From assembly GCA_022072225.1 (NCBI GenBank), contig JAJVIC010000003.1, forward strand, positions 62,001 to 126,000: a stretch of 64,000 nucleotides of DNA, given 5' to 3'. The stretch is from Bacteroidia bacterium (GTDB lineage Bacteria; Bacteroidota; Bacteroidia; SXHM01). The translations under genes and the position numbers were made by a program. The notes under the pieces are model-generated. The model was not told the origin of the DNA. It saw only the letters and a program-made list of their open reading frames with translations, and did not search any database. Below, piece after piece: positions 1 to 8,883 of this stretch. Position 1 is the first letter of the stretch. Each line of letters opens with the position of its first letter.

Positions 1-2
1 AG

Positions 3-638
3 CAAATGAAAGCTAACCTGCCCACCTATCTGGCAGTTCTGGGGCTGTCGGCAGCCGACATGGGGCTTGCCAACACCATGGCCGATGCCATGGCATGGAT
101 AGTATTGCGCAACAATGCCGCACCCGGTTTTACGCAGGACTGGAGCAAACTGCGTGACCAGGTGCGCCTGGGCATTGGAGGCGATATTCTGCAACCCATG
201 CCCGTACCCCCCGATGTTACTACCCCACCGGCTATCATACCGGTTAACATCGAGAAAAAATACCGGGCCCTGGTAAAACGCATAAAAAGTTCTGATGCCT
301 ACACCACCGGAATAGGCGAAAACCTGGGCATTGAAGCGCCCAAAACCATTCCCGATTTCAGCACCTACAAACCCGTGTTTAAACTGAAACTCACAGCCGG
401 GCAGGTGCTTATAATCTGGAAAAAACTGCAGGCACAGGGCATAAATATTTATAAAAAGGTTGACAACGGGGCATGGTTTAAACTTGATTTTGATGGCACC
501 CCCAACTACCTTGATACCAGCGCCACACCCCCCGCAGGCATTACCCAAAACTGGAGCTACAAACTGCGCTACGTAAAAGGCGATGTTGAAGTAGGCGAGT
601 TCAGTGATGTGATGAGCATTACCGTGGCAGGGGCGTAG
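3..638 (+). CDS. Conserved hypothetical protein, probably 5'-truncated by the window edge
   Basis: The frame is open to the first base of the window. The first ATG is at position 6, but upstream codons stay open, and relatives I know from Bacteroidota carry about 20 more N-terminal residues, so the real start is probably outside. The visible 210 residues have an Ala-rich helical N-terminal part (roughly residues 1-60) and a C-terminal half that looks like an all-beta, fibronectin-III-like fold (roughly 125-210, with INIYKKVDNGAWFKL and SYKLRYVKGDVEVGEFSD). No catalytic motif is visible and the function is unknown. Such proteins are usually short single-copy or paralogous hypotheticals in this phylum. 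The gene ends just before a strong terminator. Confidence 0.7.
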   Translation, partial: QMKANLPTYLAVLGLSAADMGLANTMADAMAWIVLRNNAAPGFTQDWSKLRDQVRLGIGGDILQPMPVPPDVTTPPAIIPVNIEKKYRALVKRIKSSDAYTTGIGENLGIEAPKTIPDFSTYKPVFKLKLTAGQVLIIWKKLQAQGINIYKKVDNGAWFKLDFDGTPNYLDTSATPPAGITQNWSYKLRYVKGDVEVGEFSDVMSITVAGA

Positions 639-655
639 GAAACAGAAAAAGTATT

Positions 656-690
656 AAGGTTCTGCCTTACTGAAAGGCAGAACCTTTTAA
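656..690 (+). terminator. Rho-independent terminator after the first gene
   Basis: There is a perfect 13-bp stem (656-668 pairing with 674-686, arm AAGGTTCTGCCTT) with a 5-base loop (ACTGA). It is followed by a short T-rich tail (TTTTAATTTAA). It lies 18 bases after the stop at 638 and before the next start at 718, so it separates the two genes. Confidence 0.85.
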
Positions 691-717
691 TTTAAAAATT
701 ACAAGTTACAAGGCAAC

Positions 718-1080
718 ATGCCCCAATCAAAAATAAAAAATCAAACATTAACAAACACCCTGCGCACCCTTACCCTGCTGCTGCTTACAGCAATTGCCCT
801 GCTGTGGCCAAGCACCACCGCCCACGCCCAAACACTAAACTGGCAACTGACACAAACATTACCCGATATGGATGCCTATTATGTGCCCCCATTTACCTAT
901 CCTGTTCAATATACCGGCACTTTTAATGCCCCGCAGCCACACCCTGCTGCCCACATCCGCAGGTTAAACATTGATTACCGCGCAAAAACATTTAAAGAAT
1001 TCTGCCAGCTTATAGTCCTGAAAATAAAAGCAAGCAATGTGATTGACCTCAACAACCAAAGGAAACTGAAACCAAATTAA
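718..1080 (+). CDS. Short exported hypothetical protein, possibly a chimeric remnant
   Basis: Codes for 120 residues. The N-terminus is a clear Sec signal peptide: basic start, hydrophobic core LLLLTAIALLW at about residues 20-30, and an AHA-Q cleavage site near residue 38. The mature part starts like a longer secreted protein (Tyr/Pro-rich, DAYYVPPFTYPVQY). From about residue 83 the character changes to a short Lys-rich tail (TFKEFCQLIVLKIKASN) and the frame ends. I recognise no domain. One reading is a 5' fragment of a larger secreted-protein gene joined to unrelated sequence; the other is a genuine small exported protein. It ends 12 bases before the next gene. Confidence 0.5.
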   Translation: MPQSKIKNQTLTNTLRTLTLLLLTAIALLWPSTTAHAQTLNWQLTQTLPDMDAYYVPPFTYPVQYTGTFNAPQPHPAAHIRRLNIDYRAKTFKEFCQLIVLKIKASNVIDLNNQRKLKPN

Positions 1081-1091
1081 AACCGGCAATC

Positions 1092-2129
1092 ATGATTTAT
1101 AAATTCAATCTCATTGAAAAAATACTGCTCAACAACGATATAATACCCCATCCCTTTGCCGATGCCTCCTCATCCGTAGGGCTGGGCTTTGCACTGGGCT
1201 GCTCTGTAAAACTTAAAATAGCCGATGCTCTTAAAACCGAATACCAGCCGGTAAGCACCATAGCCGCAAAAGCAGGAGTAAGCGAAATAGGCTGCGAACT
1301 TATACTCGACTGCTTAGATGCCCTTGGCTACGTGCAGAAAAAAGAAAACAACTACGCTTTTACCAAACGCGGATACAAAACACTTTCACCCCAATCGCCC
1401 CAAAATTTCAGGTATTTCATACTCTTCTGCGATTACCTGTATAAAGGATATGCCAACATTGACCAAACAATTATACTCGGGCACCGCCCCGAGTCAAACA
1501 TGCTTGAAAAAATGAGCGACCATGAGTGGGAGCTGTTTTCAAGAGCCATGATAGACATTTCAAGAACCAATGTAAAAGAAGTATGCGGTAAAATACCTGT
1601 AGCCAAAACAGCCGTCAAAATGCTCGACCTCGGAGGCTCACACGGGCTATACAGCATAGAACTATGCAAAAAAAATCCCCAACTTAAAGCCACCATCATA
1701 GACCTTCCACCGGTAAAAAAATACAATGACGAGTGTGTGGCAGCGCATAATGCAGGCAAACAGGTTTCATTCATCCCCTCCGATTTTATGAAAGATAAAC
1801 TGCCCCAGGGTAACCACATTATACTTGCCTTCAACATCATCCACGGACTTAACCCCCGCGAAAACCAGCAGCTTGCCAAAAAAGTATTTGAAGCACTTAA
1901 CCCGGGCGGTATCTACGTAATTCTTGACCAGATAAAAGGAATAGGCGGCAGCTCACAATTATCAAAAGCAACCACCTCCTATATGGCGCTAAACCTGCTG
2001 CATCAGGCAGGCGGCAAAACCTATTCAAAAAACGAAGTAGATGAAATTGCCTACAAAGCAGGCTTTGAAAAAACCGAACTCAAAAAACTAAACGCCCCCG
2101 GATTTGGCGTAATTATTTGTAAGAAATAA
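1092..2129 (+). CDS. SAM-dependent O-methyltransferase (acetylserotonin O-methyltransferase-like)
   Basis: A 345-residue class I methyltransferase. Residues about 20-100 form the winged-helix dimerisation domain typical of small-molecule O-methyltransferases (VSTIAAKAGVSEIGCELIL). The SAM-binding motif I is LDLGGSHG at about 178-185. The acidic residue after strand 2 is in IIDLPPV, and motif IV lies in LAFNIIHGL, followed by the post-I segment FEALNPGGIYVILDQ. The family methylates phenolic, quinone-like or polyketide hydroxyls. The substrate cannot be read from the sequence and no biosynthetic neighbours help. It starts 12 bases after the preceding stop and no ribosome-binding site is evident. 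Confidence 0.85.
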   Translation: MIYKFNLIEKILLNNDIIPHPFADASSSVGLGFALGCSVKLKIADALKTEYQPVSTIAAKAGVSEIGCELILDCLDALGYVQKKENNYAFTKRGYKTLSPQSPQNFRYFILFCDYLYKGYANIDQTIILGHRPESNMLEKMSDHEWELFSRAMIDISRTNVKEVCGKIPVAKTAVKMLDLGGSHGLYSIELCKKNPQLKATIIDLPPVKKYNDECVAAHNAGKQVSFIPSDFMKDKLPQGNHIILAFNIIHGLNPRENQQLAKKVFEALNPGGIYVILDQIKGIGGSSQLSKATTSYMALNLLHQAGGKTYSKNEVDEIAYKAGFEKTELKKLNAPGFGVIICKK

Positions 2130-2147
2130 ACCACAACATACATAATT

Positions 2148-3179
2148 ATGAAGAACATTATTATTATCCCGCTTGCATTTTTTATGCTGCATTCACCAAA
2201 GCTCTTTTCGCAAGACGCTGCTGTTAAAGCTTACAACAATTATGACTTTGTTCCCGGTGAAATAGTTGTGTTTGATGACGATTTTTCGTCAGCACAGGAT
2301 GGCGAGTTTCCACCCCGCTATGATTTAATAAACGGGCAGGGAGTAGTTAATGTTATGAATAAAGAAAAAGTGTTTGTGTTTACCGATGCTTCAACAGGAA
2401 ACATGGGCCGCATCACACCTTTCATTACTAAAAATAATAAGCGTGACTATAATTATTTAAATGAAAGCTTTACGGTAGAAGCAGATTTTATGGTTCCGGA
2501 AGACGAAACGTTTGCCCTGTATTTTAAAGACAATGCAGAAGATGAAGGACGTTTTATTTCAGTTGAAGGCAACGGAATAATTAAAGAAAATTATTTTGAC
2601 CTTGGTTTGCAGGCCAACTATCCTAACGAAGAAATGTTATTTGGCAAATGGCATCATTTTGCAATGGCCTACAAAAACGGGCAAATGAAAATTTATATCA
2701 ATCAGCACCGTGTGCTGGTAATACCAAACTGCAAATTTCAGCCCGTGGCGTTGCTGTTTGGCGGTTCATTAAACGTTGCATTCAAGAATGTGAAAATTGC
2801 CCTTGGTGGCGGAATGAATATGCTTGATAAAATTGCCACTGAAGGAAAATTTATTACGCATGCCATAAAGTTTGAATCAGCTAAAGCCGACCTGAAACCT
2901 GAAAGTATGGGCTTTATAAATGAACTTGCAAAATGGCTGAAAGCAAACCCTGCTGTTAAACTTGAAATTGGCGGACATACCGACAGCGATGGCAGCGATG
3001 GCGATAACCTTGCACTTTCTGAACTGCGCGCCACACGCGTAAAACAACAACTTAAACTCTCAGGTATTGACGAAAGCAGACTTACAGTTAAAGGCTATGG
3101 AGAAACCAAACCTATCAGCGACAATACTACTTCTGAAGGAAAAGCCAACAACCGCAGAGTTGAGTTTACAAAACTATAA
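2148..3179 (+). CDS. OmpA-family outer membrane/peptidoglycan-binding protein with LamG-like domain
   Basis: 343 residues. There is a signal peptide (hydrophobic IIIIPLAFFML, cleavage near FSQ-D at about 22). Then a LamG/concanavalin-like beta domain follows, roughly residues 40-215 (FTVEADFMVPEDETFALYF, GKWHHFAMAYKNGQMKIYI). The C-terminal OmpA peptidoglycan-binding domain covers about 230-343, with GGHTDSDGSDGDN, LSELRA and NNRRVEF as its diagnostic elements. The protein should sit in the outer membrane or periplasm and bind peptidoglycan. Its leader resembles those of the genes starting at 5626 and 7505. Confidence 0.9.
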   Translation: MKNIIIIPLAFFMLHSPKLFSQDAAVKAYNNYDFVPGEIVVFDDDFSSAQDGEFPPRYDLINGQGVVNVMNKEKVFVFTDASTGNMGRITPFITKNNKRDYNYLNESFTVEADFMVPEDETFALYFKDNAEDEGRFISVEGNGIIKENYFDLGLQANYPNEEMLFGKWHHFAMAYKNGQMKIYINQHRVLVIPNCKFQPVALLFGGSLNVAFKNVKIALGGGMNMLDKIATEGKFITHAIKFESAKADLKPESMGFINELAKWLKANPAVKLEIGGHTDSDGSDGDNLALSELRATRVKQQLKLSGIDESRLTVKGYGETKPISDNTTSEGKANNRRVEFTKL

Positions 3180-3183
3180 TGCA

Positions 3184-3552
3184 ATGAAACAACACATCTT
3201 ACTTATAGCAGTAATTTTATTAATTGCCTCCTGCAAACAAAAACCACAACCCATACCCGATGGAGGCGATTGCGCTTATAAAACAACCAACTACCCCGCC
3301 ACCATTATTGAAATAACCGCAACCGACAGTGCCCATAGTGAACTAACGCTTGTAGCTGTTATGGACAGTAACCGCACTGATACACTTTATTACAGCCAGC
3401 AGTTCAGCACCTACATTACCAATGAAGAACTGGTAAACAAAAATATAAAACAAGGCGACCGCTGGAACTACCAATACAAACAAATCATCAGCGGCTCCTG
3501 CACCCCCGATATTTATGTGCTCACCAACCAACCCTATTCAGACCCCAATTAA
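3184..3552 (+). CDS. Small lipoprotein of unknown function
   Basis: I chose the ATG at 3184 over an in-frame upstream codon at 3067. The later start removes a long overlap with the OmpA gene and gives a proper lipoprotein signal. The protein has 122 residues. The lipobox is I-A-S-C with the lipidated Cys at 17. The rest contains IIEITATDSAHSELTLVAVM and a short polar C-terminus, with no recognised domain. It starts 4 bases after the OmpA stop and is probably co-transcribed. Confidence 0.75.
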   Translation: MKQHILLIAVILLIASCKQKPQPIPDGGDCAYKTTNYPATIIEITATDSAHSELTLVAVMDSNRTDTLYYSQQFSTYITNEELVNKNIKQGDRWNYQYKQIISGSCTPDIYVLTNQPYSDPN

Positions 3553-3580
3553 CCATTAATTATGAAAAGGAGGAACCAAC

Positions 3581-5560
3581 ATGAAAACACTAACTCATTA
3601 CACAGCCGTTTTACTCACATTCTTTTGCAGCCTCAATGCAAACGCCCACGAAGGCATTTTTTTCGTGAAAACAGTTACCAATAATGCCGATATCTATTAC
3701 ATGCCCGATGACGAAAACCCATCCAATGTTGTGCGCCTTACCACCCATGCGGGCATTGACAACCACCCCGATGTTTACATCATGAGCACCCCGCCCTACG
3801 ATACCGTAGTGGTATGGAGCACCGACCGCGATGGCAATTTTGAACTCTACATGGGAACCCTTCCCGACCTGGAAGCCACTGCCACCCGCCTTACCACCAA
3901 CAACTATCCCGACCGTCACCCCCACTTCTCAGCCAACGGCACCAAAATAATTTATACCGCCAAATACAATTTCGAACCCTCAACCGTTTGCCCCAAAGAC
4001 GAATGTTCCATCCCCGTTTCAGCCCCATGCGGATGGTATGAAGGCATACGCATACTCAGCCTTAACAACATGACCATTGTTGACCTCGACTTCCGCAACA
4101 TGACCATTACCGGGGGCGGAACCTGGCCCAACCTATTCTCAACATGGGTAGGGCATCCCTGCTTTTCGCAGAACGAAAGCAAACTCCTCTTCTCAGCCGC
4201 CCTTGACGAAGCCGGCAGCGACTGGGAAGTATATTCCGTAGATTTTACATCACCCAACATCCTGAGCAACCTTACCCAGATAACCCTGGGCAGCCTTTAT
4301 CCCGCCAACCCCAACCCCATACCCATGAGCGCGGGAGCCACCTTTATTGATAACGATACCCGCATACTCTACTCCTCAACCCGCACCCCGCTGGGCAACT
4401 CGCTGCTATTTAGTATTCCCGCCACATCGGTAGCAGCGCCCGTTAGCCCCCTTAACCAGCTTACCTGGCACTACGGCAATGATTATGTGCCCGAACAATT
4501 AACCAACGGAACCATACTCTACACCTCAGACCTGGGACCCAATAACATCTGCCCCCCGCCCGATACAGGCGCCACCGATGACCTCGACCTCTGGTTCATA
4601 AACCCCAACGGAACAGGATGGCAAAACCTTACCGATAACGATCTGAACAACGAGCAGCAACTTATCGGTGATGAAGTATCATGGTTCTGCGGAGTAAAAC
4701 CCAACCTGAGCGAGTGCACCGTATTCCCCAAAGCATGGAACATCTGCTGGTTCCGCGAAGTAATGCAAATGGCGCAAAGCCCCACCTACCTGCCCGATTT
4801 TCCGCACCGCAGCCTGTATCCCATCTTTTACAATACCGTGTGCAACTACATTTACCAACACGACCCGCTCTATTACCAGCAATTGCAGCAGGCACTTTTA
4901 ACCTATGAAGTTCCCTGCACCCACTCCTGGATGGATGTGCCCTCATGGTGGATAATCCCCTCCATGTTCGAAAAGTGGGACCATAACTTACCCGCCTCAC
5001 CCGCCCTGATATTGCCACCCAACAAATCAACTATTAACAATGCGCCTATCCTCCACACCTGGACACTTCTTGAAGAAGCCCAAACCTACGGCATTGAAAT
5101 AGATGATGACCCCTCGTTCCAAACACCTGTTGTGCAACTGTCGGGTTTACTTACACCACAATACAACGGCTCACTGCCCAATGGATTATACTACTGGAGA
5201 GCCAGCGCCACCAACACCTACGGCACCACCTGGTCAACCGTTTGGTATTTCACCGTTGATATTACCACAGGCATTGAAACCCTGAACACAGAGGCAGCGA
5301 AGGAGATGAAACTGAATCTTCAACCCAATCCCTTCAGCAACGAAACCACTATTCAACTTTCGCTGCCCCAAAACGATGCGGTAAAATTGTCGGTTTATAA
5401 TGTGGAAGGAAAATTAGTTCAACAACTTCTGCAGCAAAATCTTGCAGCCGGAGTTCATCAAATCCGCTGGAATGCGCAGCACCTTGCTGCCGGCAAGTAT
5501 TTATGCCGCCTGGAAACAGCCGGAAATTCGCTGACAAAAAAGATAATAATTACAAAGTAA
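3581..5560 (+). CDS. Secreted TolB-like beta-propeller protein with T9SS sorting domain
   Basis: 659 residues: signal peptide (cleavage near NANA-H at about 22), then WD40/TolB-like propeller repeats (VVVWSTDRDGNFELYMG, RHPHFSANGTKIIYTA, QNESKLLFSAALDE, DTRILYSSTRTP). Next comes a middle region with an unusually Trp/Cys-rich stretch (residues about 380-450), and a fibronectin-like segment at about 480-570. The last 80 residues are a T9SS type A sorting domain (LQPNPFSNETTIQLS, YNVEGKLVQQL, AAGKYLCRLET). It is probably exported and cell-surface attached or released. It is one of few genes here with a Shine-Dalgarno-like run (AAAAGGAGG at 3565-3573, 7 bases before the ATG). Confidence 0.88.
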   Translation: MKTLTHYTAVLLTFFCSLNANAHEGIFFVKTVTNNADIYYMPDDENPSNVVRLTTHAGIDNHPDVYIMSTPPYDTVVVWSTDRDGNFELYMGTLPDLEATATRLTTNNYPDRHPHFSANGTKIIYTAKYNFEPSTVCPKDECSIPVSAPCGWYEGIRILSLNNMTIVDLDFRNMTITGGGTWPNLFSTWVGHPCFSQNESKLLFSAALDEAGSDWEVYSVDFTSPNILSNLTQITLGSLYPANPNPIPMSAGATFIDNDTRILYSSTRTPLGNSLLFSIPATSVAAPVSPLNQLTWHYGNDYVPEQLTNGTILYTSDLGPNNICPPPDTGATDDLDLWFINPNGTGWQNLTDNDLNNEQQLIGDEVSWFCGVKPNLSECTVFPKAWNICWFREVMQMAQSPTYLPDFPHRSLYPIFYNTVCNYIYQHDPLYYQQLQQALLTYEVPCTHSWMDVPSWWIIPSMFEKWDHNLPASPALILPPNKSTINNAPILHTWTLLEEAQTYGIEIDDDPSFQTPVVQLSGLLTPQYNGSLPNGLYYWRASATNTYGTTWSTVWYFTVDITTGIETLNTEAAKEMKLNLQPNPFSNETTIQLSLPQNDAVKLSVYNVEGKLVQQLLQQNLAAGVHQIRWNAQHLAAGKYLCRLETAGNSLTKKIIITK

Positions 5561-5625
5561 AACCCTGATACGCTAAAAAAAACCATGAACTACACTCACG
5601 AATTCCTAAAAAAAGCTATTCTCAA

Positions 5626-6159
5626 ATGAGTAAACACCTTCTTATTATTCCCTTGACTTTTTTTATGCCTCTGCTATCATTTTTAGTAGTTGCCGCAGGC
5701 GCACAACCCGCCCTTGACTGCGCCAAAGTAAAAGAATTCATCAGCAACGTAAGCAACAAAGGACAAGGACTAAAAGGCGAACTGGTAAAAAAAACACAAT
5801 ACCAGGGAACCGATTACAAAGCCCTGAAAACCATTACCCCAAAGGCAGCAGCCACCTATAACGAAACCATTTTAGCAGATGAAATAGGCGGAATAACCAC
5901 CACCATAACCTATGGCGAAGACCTTTACACCACCAAAACCCAAACCGATGCAGAACAAAAATGCCAACAATACATAAACCAATTAAAAAACTGCGGCTAC
6001 ACCGACTGGGAACCACACTTAAAAGAAGCCAACCGCAAAGAATATACTTATATTGACTACACCGATACAGGCGACCTCTATCTCTACCTCGGCTACCAGT
6101 TAGTTGACCAAACCGATTGGATAATCTATTTAGATATAAGCTGGACAGTATATAAATAA
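5626..6159 (+). CDS. Exported hypothetical protein
   Basis: 177 residues with a Sec signal peptide (LLIIPLTFFMPLLSFLVVAAG, cleavage near AGA-Q at 26). The mature part contains two Cys (DCAKVKEF and QKCQQYINQLKNCGY) and a C-terminal Tyr/Asp-rich strand pattern (YTYIDYTDTGDLYLYLG). I do not recognise a family. It looks like a small periplasmic alpha/beta protein. It lies in the C-rich block of exported hypothetical genes. Confidence 0.7.
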   Translation: MSKHLLIIPLTFFMPLLSFLVVAAGAQPALDCAKVKEFISNVSNKGQGLKGELVKKTQYQGTDYKALKTITPKAAATYNETILADEIGGITTTITYGEDLYTTKTQTDAEQKCQQYINQLKNCGYTDWEPHLKEANRKEYTYIDYTDTGDLYLYLGYQLVDQTDWIIYLDISWTVYK

Positions 6160-6175
6160 CCCCACCATCACCACC

Positions 6176-7468
6176 ATGCTCTGCAACCTCAGCTCCTTTA
6201 TTTCCGAAACCATACTAAACCCCTTTGGCGATACTATTGACCTCACCTATACCGATGATGAGTTTTACCTGGAAGAAGTGCGCACCTGCCGGCAGGAAAA
6301 CGATTTTATAGAAATGCCCCGCCTCATCTATAAAAACGACCCCCACTGGATACCGCAAATACGCCAGGACATACAGAAAATATTTGAACCCACCCGCAAC
6401 AAACTATTCAAAAAAGGAGAAGCCATACGCTGGATACTGCGCAACCGCGAAGGACTTGCCATAGGTCGCGTAGCCGCCTTCCACACCGGAAAAACACCGC
6501 AACCCGGCAAACTGCTTACCGGGGGGTTCGGCTTTTTTGAGTGCATTGACAATGAAGAAGCCGCCCGCATGCTGCTTGAACAATGCGCCCGCTGGAACAA
6601 ACAACACGGCATGCAAGCCATGGACGGACCCATCAACTTTGGCGAAAAAGACCAGTTCTGGGGACTAATGCTCACCAACTTTGACCATCCCCCCACCTAC
6701 GGCATGAACTACAACCCACCCTACTACCGTAAGTTTTTTGATGCCTACGGATTTCAAATCTACTACAACCAGCTTGTAAACTACCGCCCCGTTTACCTTC
6801 CCCTGAAAGAAGTATATGTGCGCAAAGCCCAAAACCTGCAAGGACAAGGCTACACCGTGCGCTGCATAGACCCCAAAAACACCGATAAATATGCCGAAGA
6901 CTTCCGCACCATCTACAACGATGCCTGGCGCGTGCACGATGGCTTTAAACCCATGGAAAAAGAACAAGCGCAAAACATCATGCGCATGTTAAAACCCATT
7001 ATGGACCCCGACATCATTTACTTTGCCTACTACTACAACAAACCCGTAGGCTTCTACATCAACTGCCCCGAACTAAACACCCTCTTCAAATACATAAACG
7101 GAAACCTCAACTGGTGGGGCAAACTCAAATTCATCTATCACAAACTCTTAGGCGATTGCCGCACCATGTTTGTTATAGCCTTCGGAGTAGTAAAACAACA
7201 CCAAGGCATAGGCGTTGAAGGCTTGCTCATCAAATACTGCCAAGACCATCTATACCAACTCAACCGCTACGACCATGTAATACTCAGTTGGGTAGGCGAT
7301 TTCAACGCCAAATCACTTAAAATGGTAGAAAACCTCGAAGGCACACTCTGGCGCACCTACGCCACCATGCGCGTTATGCTCGATAAAAACATCCCCTTCG
7401 AGCGCTATCCCATGATAGCCTACGAACCCAAAAAGTTAGAACCCGAACTCGCGGAAATGGAAATGTAA
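6176..7468 (+). CDS. GNAT-like acyltransferase family protein (YghO-like)
   Basis: 430 residues, soluble. The conserved beginning of the family is at about residues 40-85 (EMPRLIYKNDPHWIPQIRQD...FKKGEAIRWILR). The C-terminal third carries a GNAT-style acetyl-CoA loop (VVKQHQGIGVEGLLI, about 338-352), and the phrase GPINFGEKDQFWGLM is typical of this long GNAT relative. Members are annotated as N-acetyltransferases of unknown substrate. The first roughly 30 residues are not conserved-looking, so a downstream start is possible, but no better ATG is present before residue 43. Confidence 0.75.
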   Translation: MLCNLSSFISETILNPFGDTIDLTYTDDEFYLEEVRTCRQENDFIEMPRLIYKNDPHWIPQIRQDIQKIFEPTRNKLFKKGEAIRWILRNREGLAIGRVAAFHTGKTPQPGKLLTGGFGFFECIDNEEAARMLLEQCARWNKQHGMQAMDGPINFGEKDQFWGLMLTNFDHPPTYGMNYNPPYYRKFFDAYGFQIYYNQLVNYRPVYLPLKEVYVRKAQNLQGQGYTVRCIDPKNTDKYAEDFRTIYNDAWRVHDGFKPMEKEQAQNIMRMLKPIMDPDIIYFAYYYNKPVGFYINCPELNTLFKYINGNLNWWGKLKFIYHKLLGDCRTMFVIAFGVVKQHQGIGVEGLLIKYCQDHLYQLNRYDHVILSWVGDFNAKSLKMVENLEGTLWRTYATMRVMLDKNIPFERYPMIAYEPKKLEPELAEMEM

Positions 7469-7504
7469 ATTCTTAAAACAATACTAACCTAAAACCAAAA
7501 AAAT

Positions 7505-8038
7505 ATGAAATACCTTAGTATTCCCCTTGCTTTTTTTATGCTGCTGCTCTTCAGCGGCTGCCCCTATCAAAGCACTGTGCCTGTTAGCAACCAACCCGTA
7601 GAATGGGACGAGACAAAATTGAAAGCCTATACCGGTAAATGGATTTGCATGGAAGACAGCTATGATGTAGACAGCGTGTATATTGAATCTAAAACACCCA
7701 CCACACCAGACAACTCCCTTATCATAACTACCTGGGACGGGCTGTCAACCAAAAAATACAATGCCTGGCTCACGTCATTAGGCGAATGGTTTGATGATGC
7801 CGGAATCCTTTATCTATTATACGTTGAAATAAAACAAGACAATAAAACTACTTATGCCATTTATAAATACGCTGTAACCGGTGACCGGGCCGGTATCTAC
7901 GAAGCAAACCCCGAAGTATTTAACACCATTTCCTATTCCACAACCGAAGAACTGCGTGAACAGATACTTCGCATTCATAAAGAGAAAAGGCAAAACGCAT
8001 TTGGTAAAGGAATAGTGTGGATGAAAAGAAATAAATAA
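7505..8038 (+). CDS. Lipoprotein of unknown function
   Basis: 177 residues. The signal peptide reads YLSIPLAFFMLLLFSGC, with a lipobox F-S-G-C and lipidated Cys at about 19. The mature region is mixed alpha/beta (GKWICMEDSYDVDSVYIES and TTYAIYKYAVTGDRAGIYEA) and ends in a basic tail. No domain is recognised. The signal peptide is strikingly like those of the genes at 2148 and 5626, although the mature parts differ. Confidence 0.75.
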   Translation: MKYLSIPLAFFMLLLFSGCPYQSTVPVSNQPVEWDETKLKAYTGKWICMEDSYDVDSVYIESKTPTTPDNSLIITTWDGLSTKKYNAWLTSLGEWFDDAGILYLLYVEIKQDNKTTYAIYKYAVTGDRAGIYEANPEVFNTISYSTTEELREQILRIHKEKRQNAFGKGIVWMKRNK

Positions 8039-8047
8039 TAATCACAC

Positions 8048-8746
8048 ATGTCAACCAACACCATCATCCTCATCACCCTGCTCGTATTCATAAGCGGAAA
8101 CATAGTAGCATTCCTCTACTCATGGTTAGTGCTCTACACCGATACCTTTAAAAACCTGCGCATACAAAAAGCAAAATACAAGCCCGGCATATTTTTTAAA
8201 CGCCTGCCGCTAATACTGCTCAACATTACACTCATACTCACCGTAACCGCAGTATCACTCTATTTCTTCTCCGATATTTTTGAAACCGATTTTCCGCAGC
8301 AATGGTGGCTCATTCCCGCACAAATACTCATCATAGCCTTTGTAGATGATATATGGTTTTATACAGCCCACTGGTTGTTACACGCCAATAAATTTTTACT
8401 GCGCCATATCCACAGCGTTCACCACCGTGCCGTTCACCCTCATCCGCTTGAATATATGTATGAGCATCCGCTGGAGTGGATGGCAGGAAGCCTTGGCGTG
8501 GCATTGGGCTTAGTAGTTATTTCGCTGATTATGCCTTTAAGCATTTATGCCTTCTGGATTTATGGCGCGCTGCGCAACCTGCACGAAATGAATTTGCACT
8601 CGGGCATAAAATCGGTTATCAACCCCTACATCCCTTTTCTTAAAAATGCCGAAGACCACGACCTGCACCACAGCCGTTCAAAAGGCAACTACGCCAGCAT
8701 GTTCAACATCTGGGACAGGGTTTTTGGAACTGTCATAAAACACTGA
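8048..8746 (+). CDS. Sterol desaturase / fatty acid hydroxylase family membrane protein
   Basis: 232 residues with about four membrane segments. It contains the histidine boxes of the di-iron fatty acid hydroxylase superfamily: H108-W-L-L-H112, H120-I-H-S-V-H125-H126 and H204-D-L-H207-H208. The family uses O2 and a di-iron site to hydroxylate or desaturate lipids, sterols or carotenoids in the membrane. The substrate is not determinable here. It begins 9 bases after the preceding lipoprotein gene. Confidence 0.88.
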   Translation: MSTNTIILITLLVFISGNIVAFLYSWLVLYTDTFKNLRIQKAKYKPGIFFKRLPLILLNITLILTVTAVSLYFFSDIFETDFPQQWWLIPAQILIIAFVDDIWFYTAHWLLHANKFLLRHIHSVHHRAVHPHPLEYMYEHPLEWMAGSLGVALGLVVISLIMPLSIYAFWIYGALRNLHEMNLHSGIKSVINPYIPFLKNAEDHDLHHSRSKGNYASMFNIWDRVFGTVIKH

Positions 8747-8776
8747 GTAAAATCAGAATTATCAACCTAATCATTT

Positions 8777-8835
8777 GTCACTTCGAGCGTAGTCGAGAAG
8801 CTATAATTTAACTTCTCGACTACGCTCGAAGTGAC
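8777..8835. repeat. Perfect 24-bp inverted repeat between convergent genes
   Basis: The arms at 8777-8800 and 8812-8835 are perfect reverse complements (inner part CTTCGAGCGTAGTCGAGAAG), separated by 11 bases. The element lies between the stop at 8746 (plus) and the stop at 8884 (minus), so it can act as a bidirectional transcription barrier. The sequence resembles a dispersed intergenic repeat that I associate with Bacteroidota genomes, but only one copy is in this window. Confidence 0.85.
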
Positions 8836-8883
8836 ATCAATTTTTGCTTAACATCAAAATCTTCAGTATTCCGAAACTGAATT

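Noticed and set aside
3067-3183. Longer version of the small lipoprotein starting inside the OmpA gene
   Set aside because: The extension would overlap the OmpA gene by over 100 bases and bury the lipoprotein signal.
4662-5030. Minus-strand open frame inside the TolB-like gene
   Set aside because: It is a shadow of the real plus-strand gene in C-rich DNA, with low-complexity sequence and no domain.
5585-5629. 14-codon open frame ending in an ATGA overlap with the gene at 5626
   Set aside because: Too short to support as a gene. It could be a leader peptide or remnant, but nothing else backs it.
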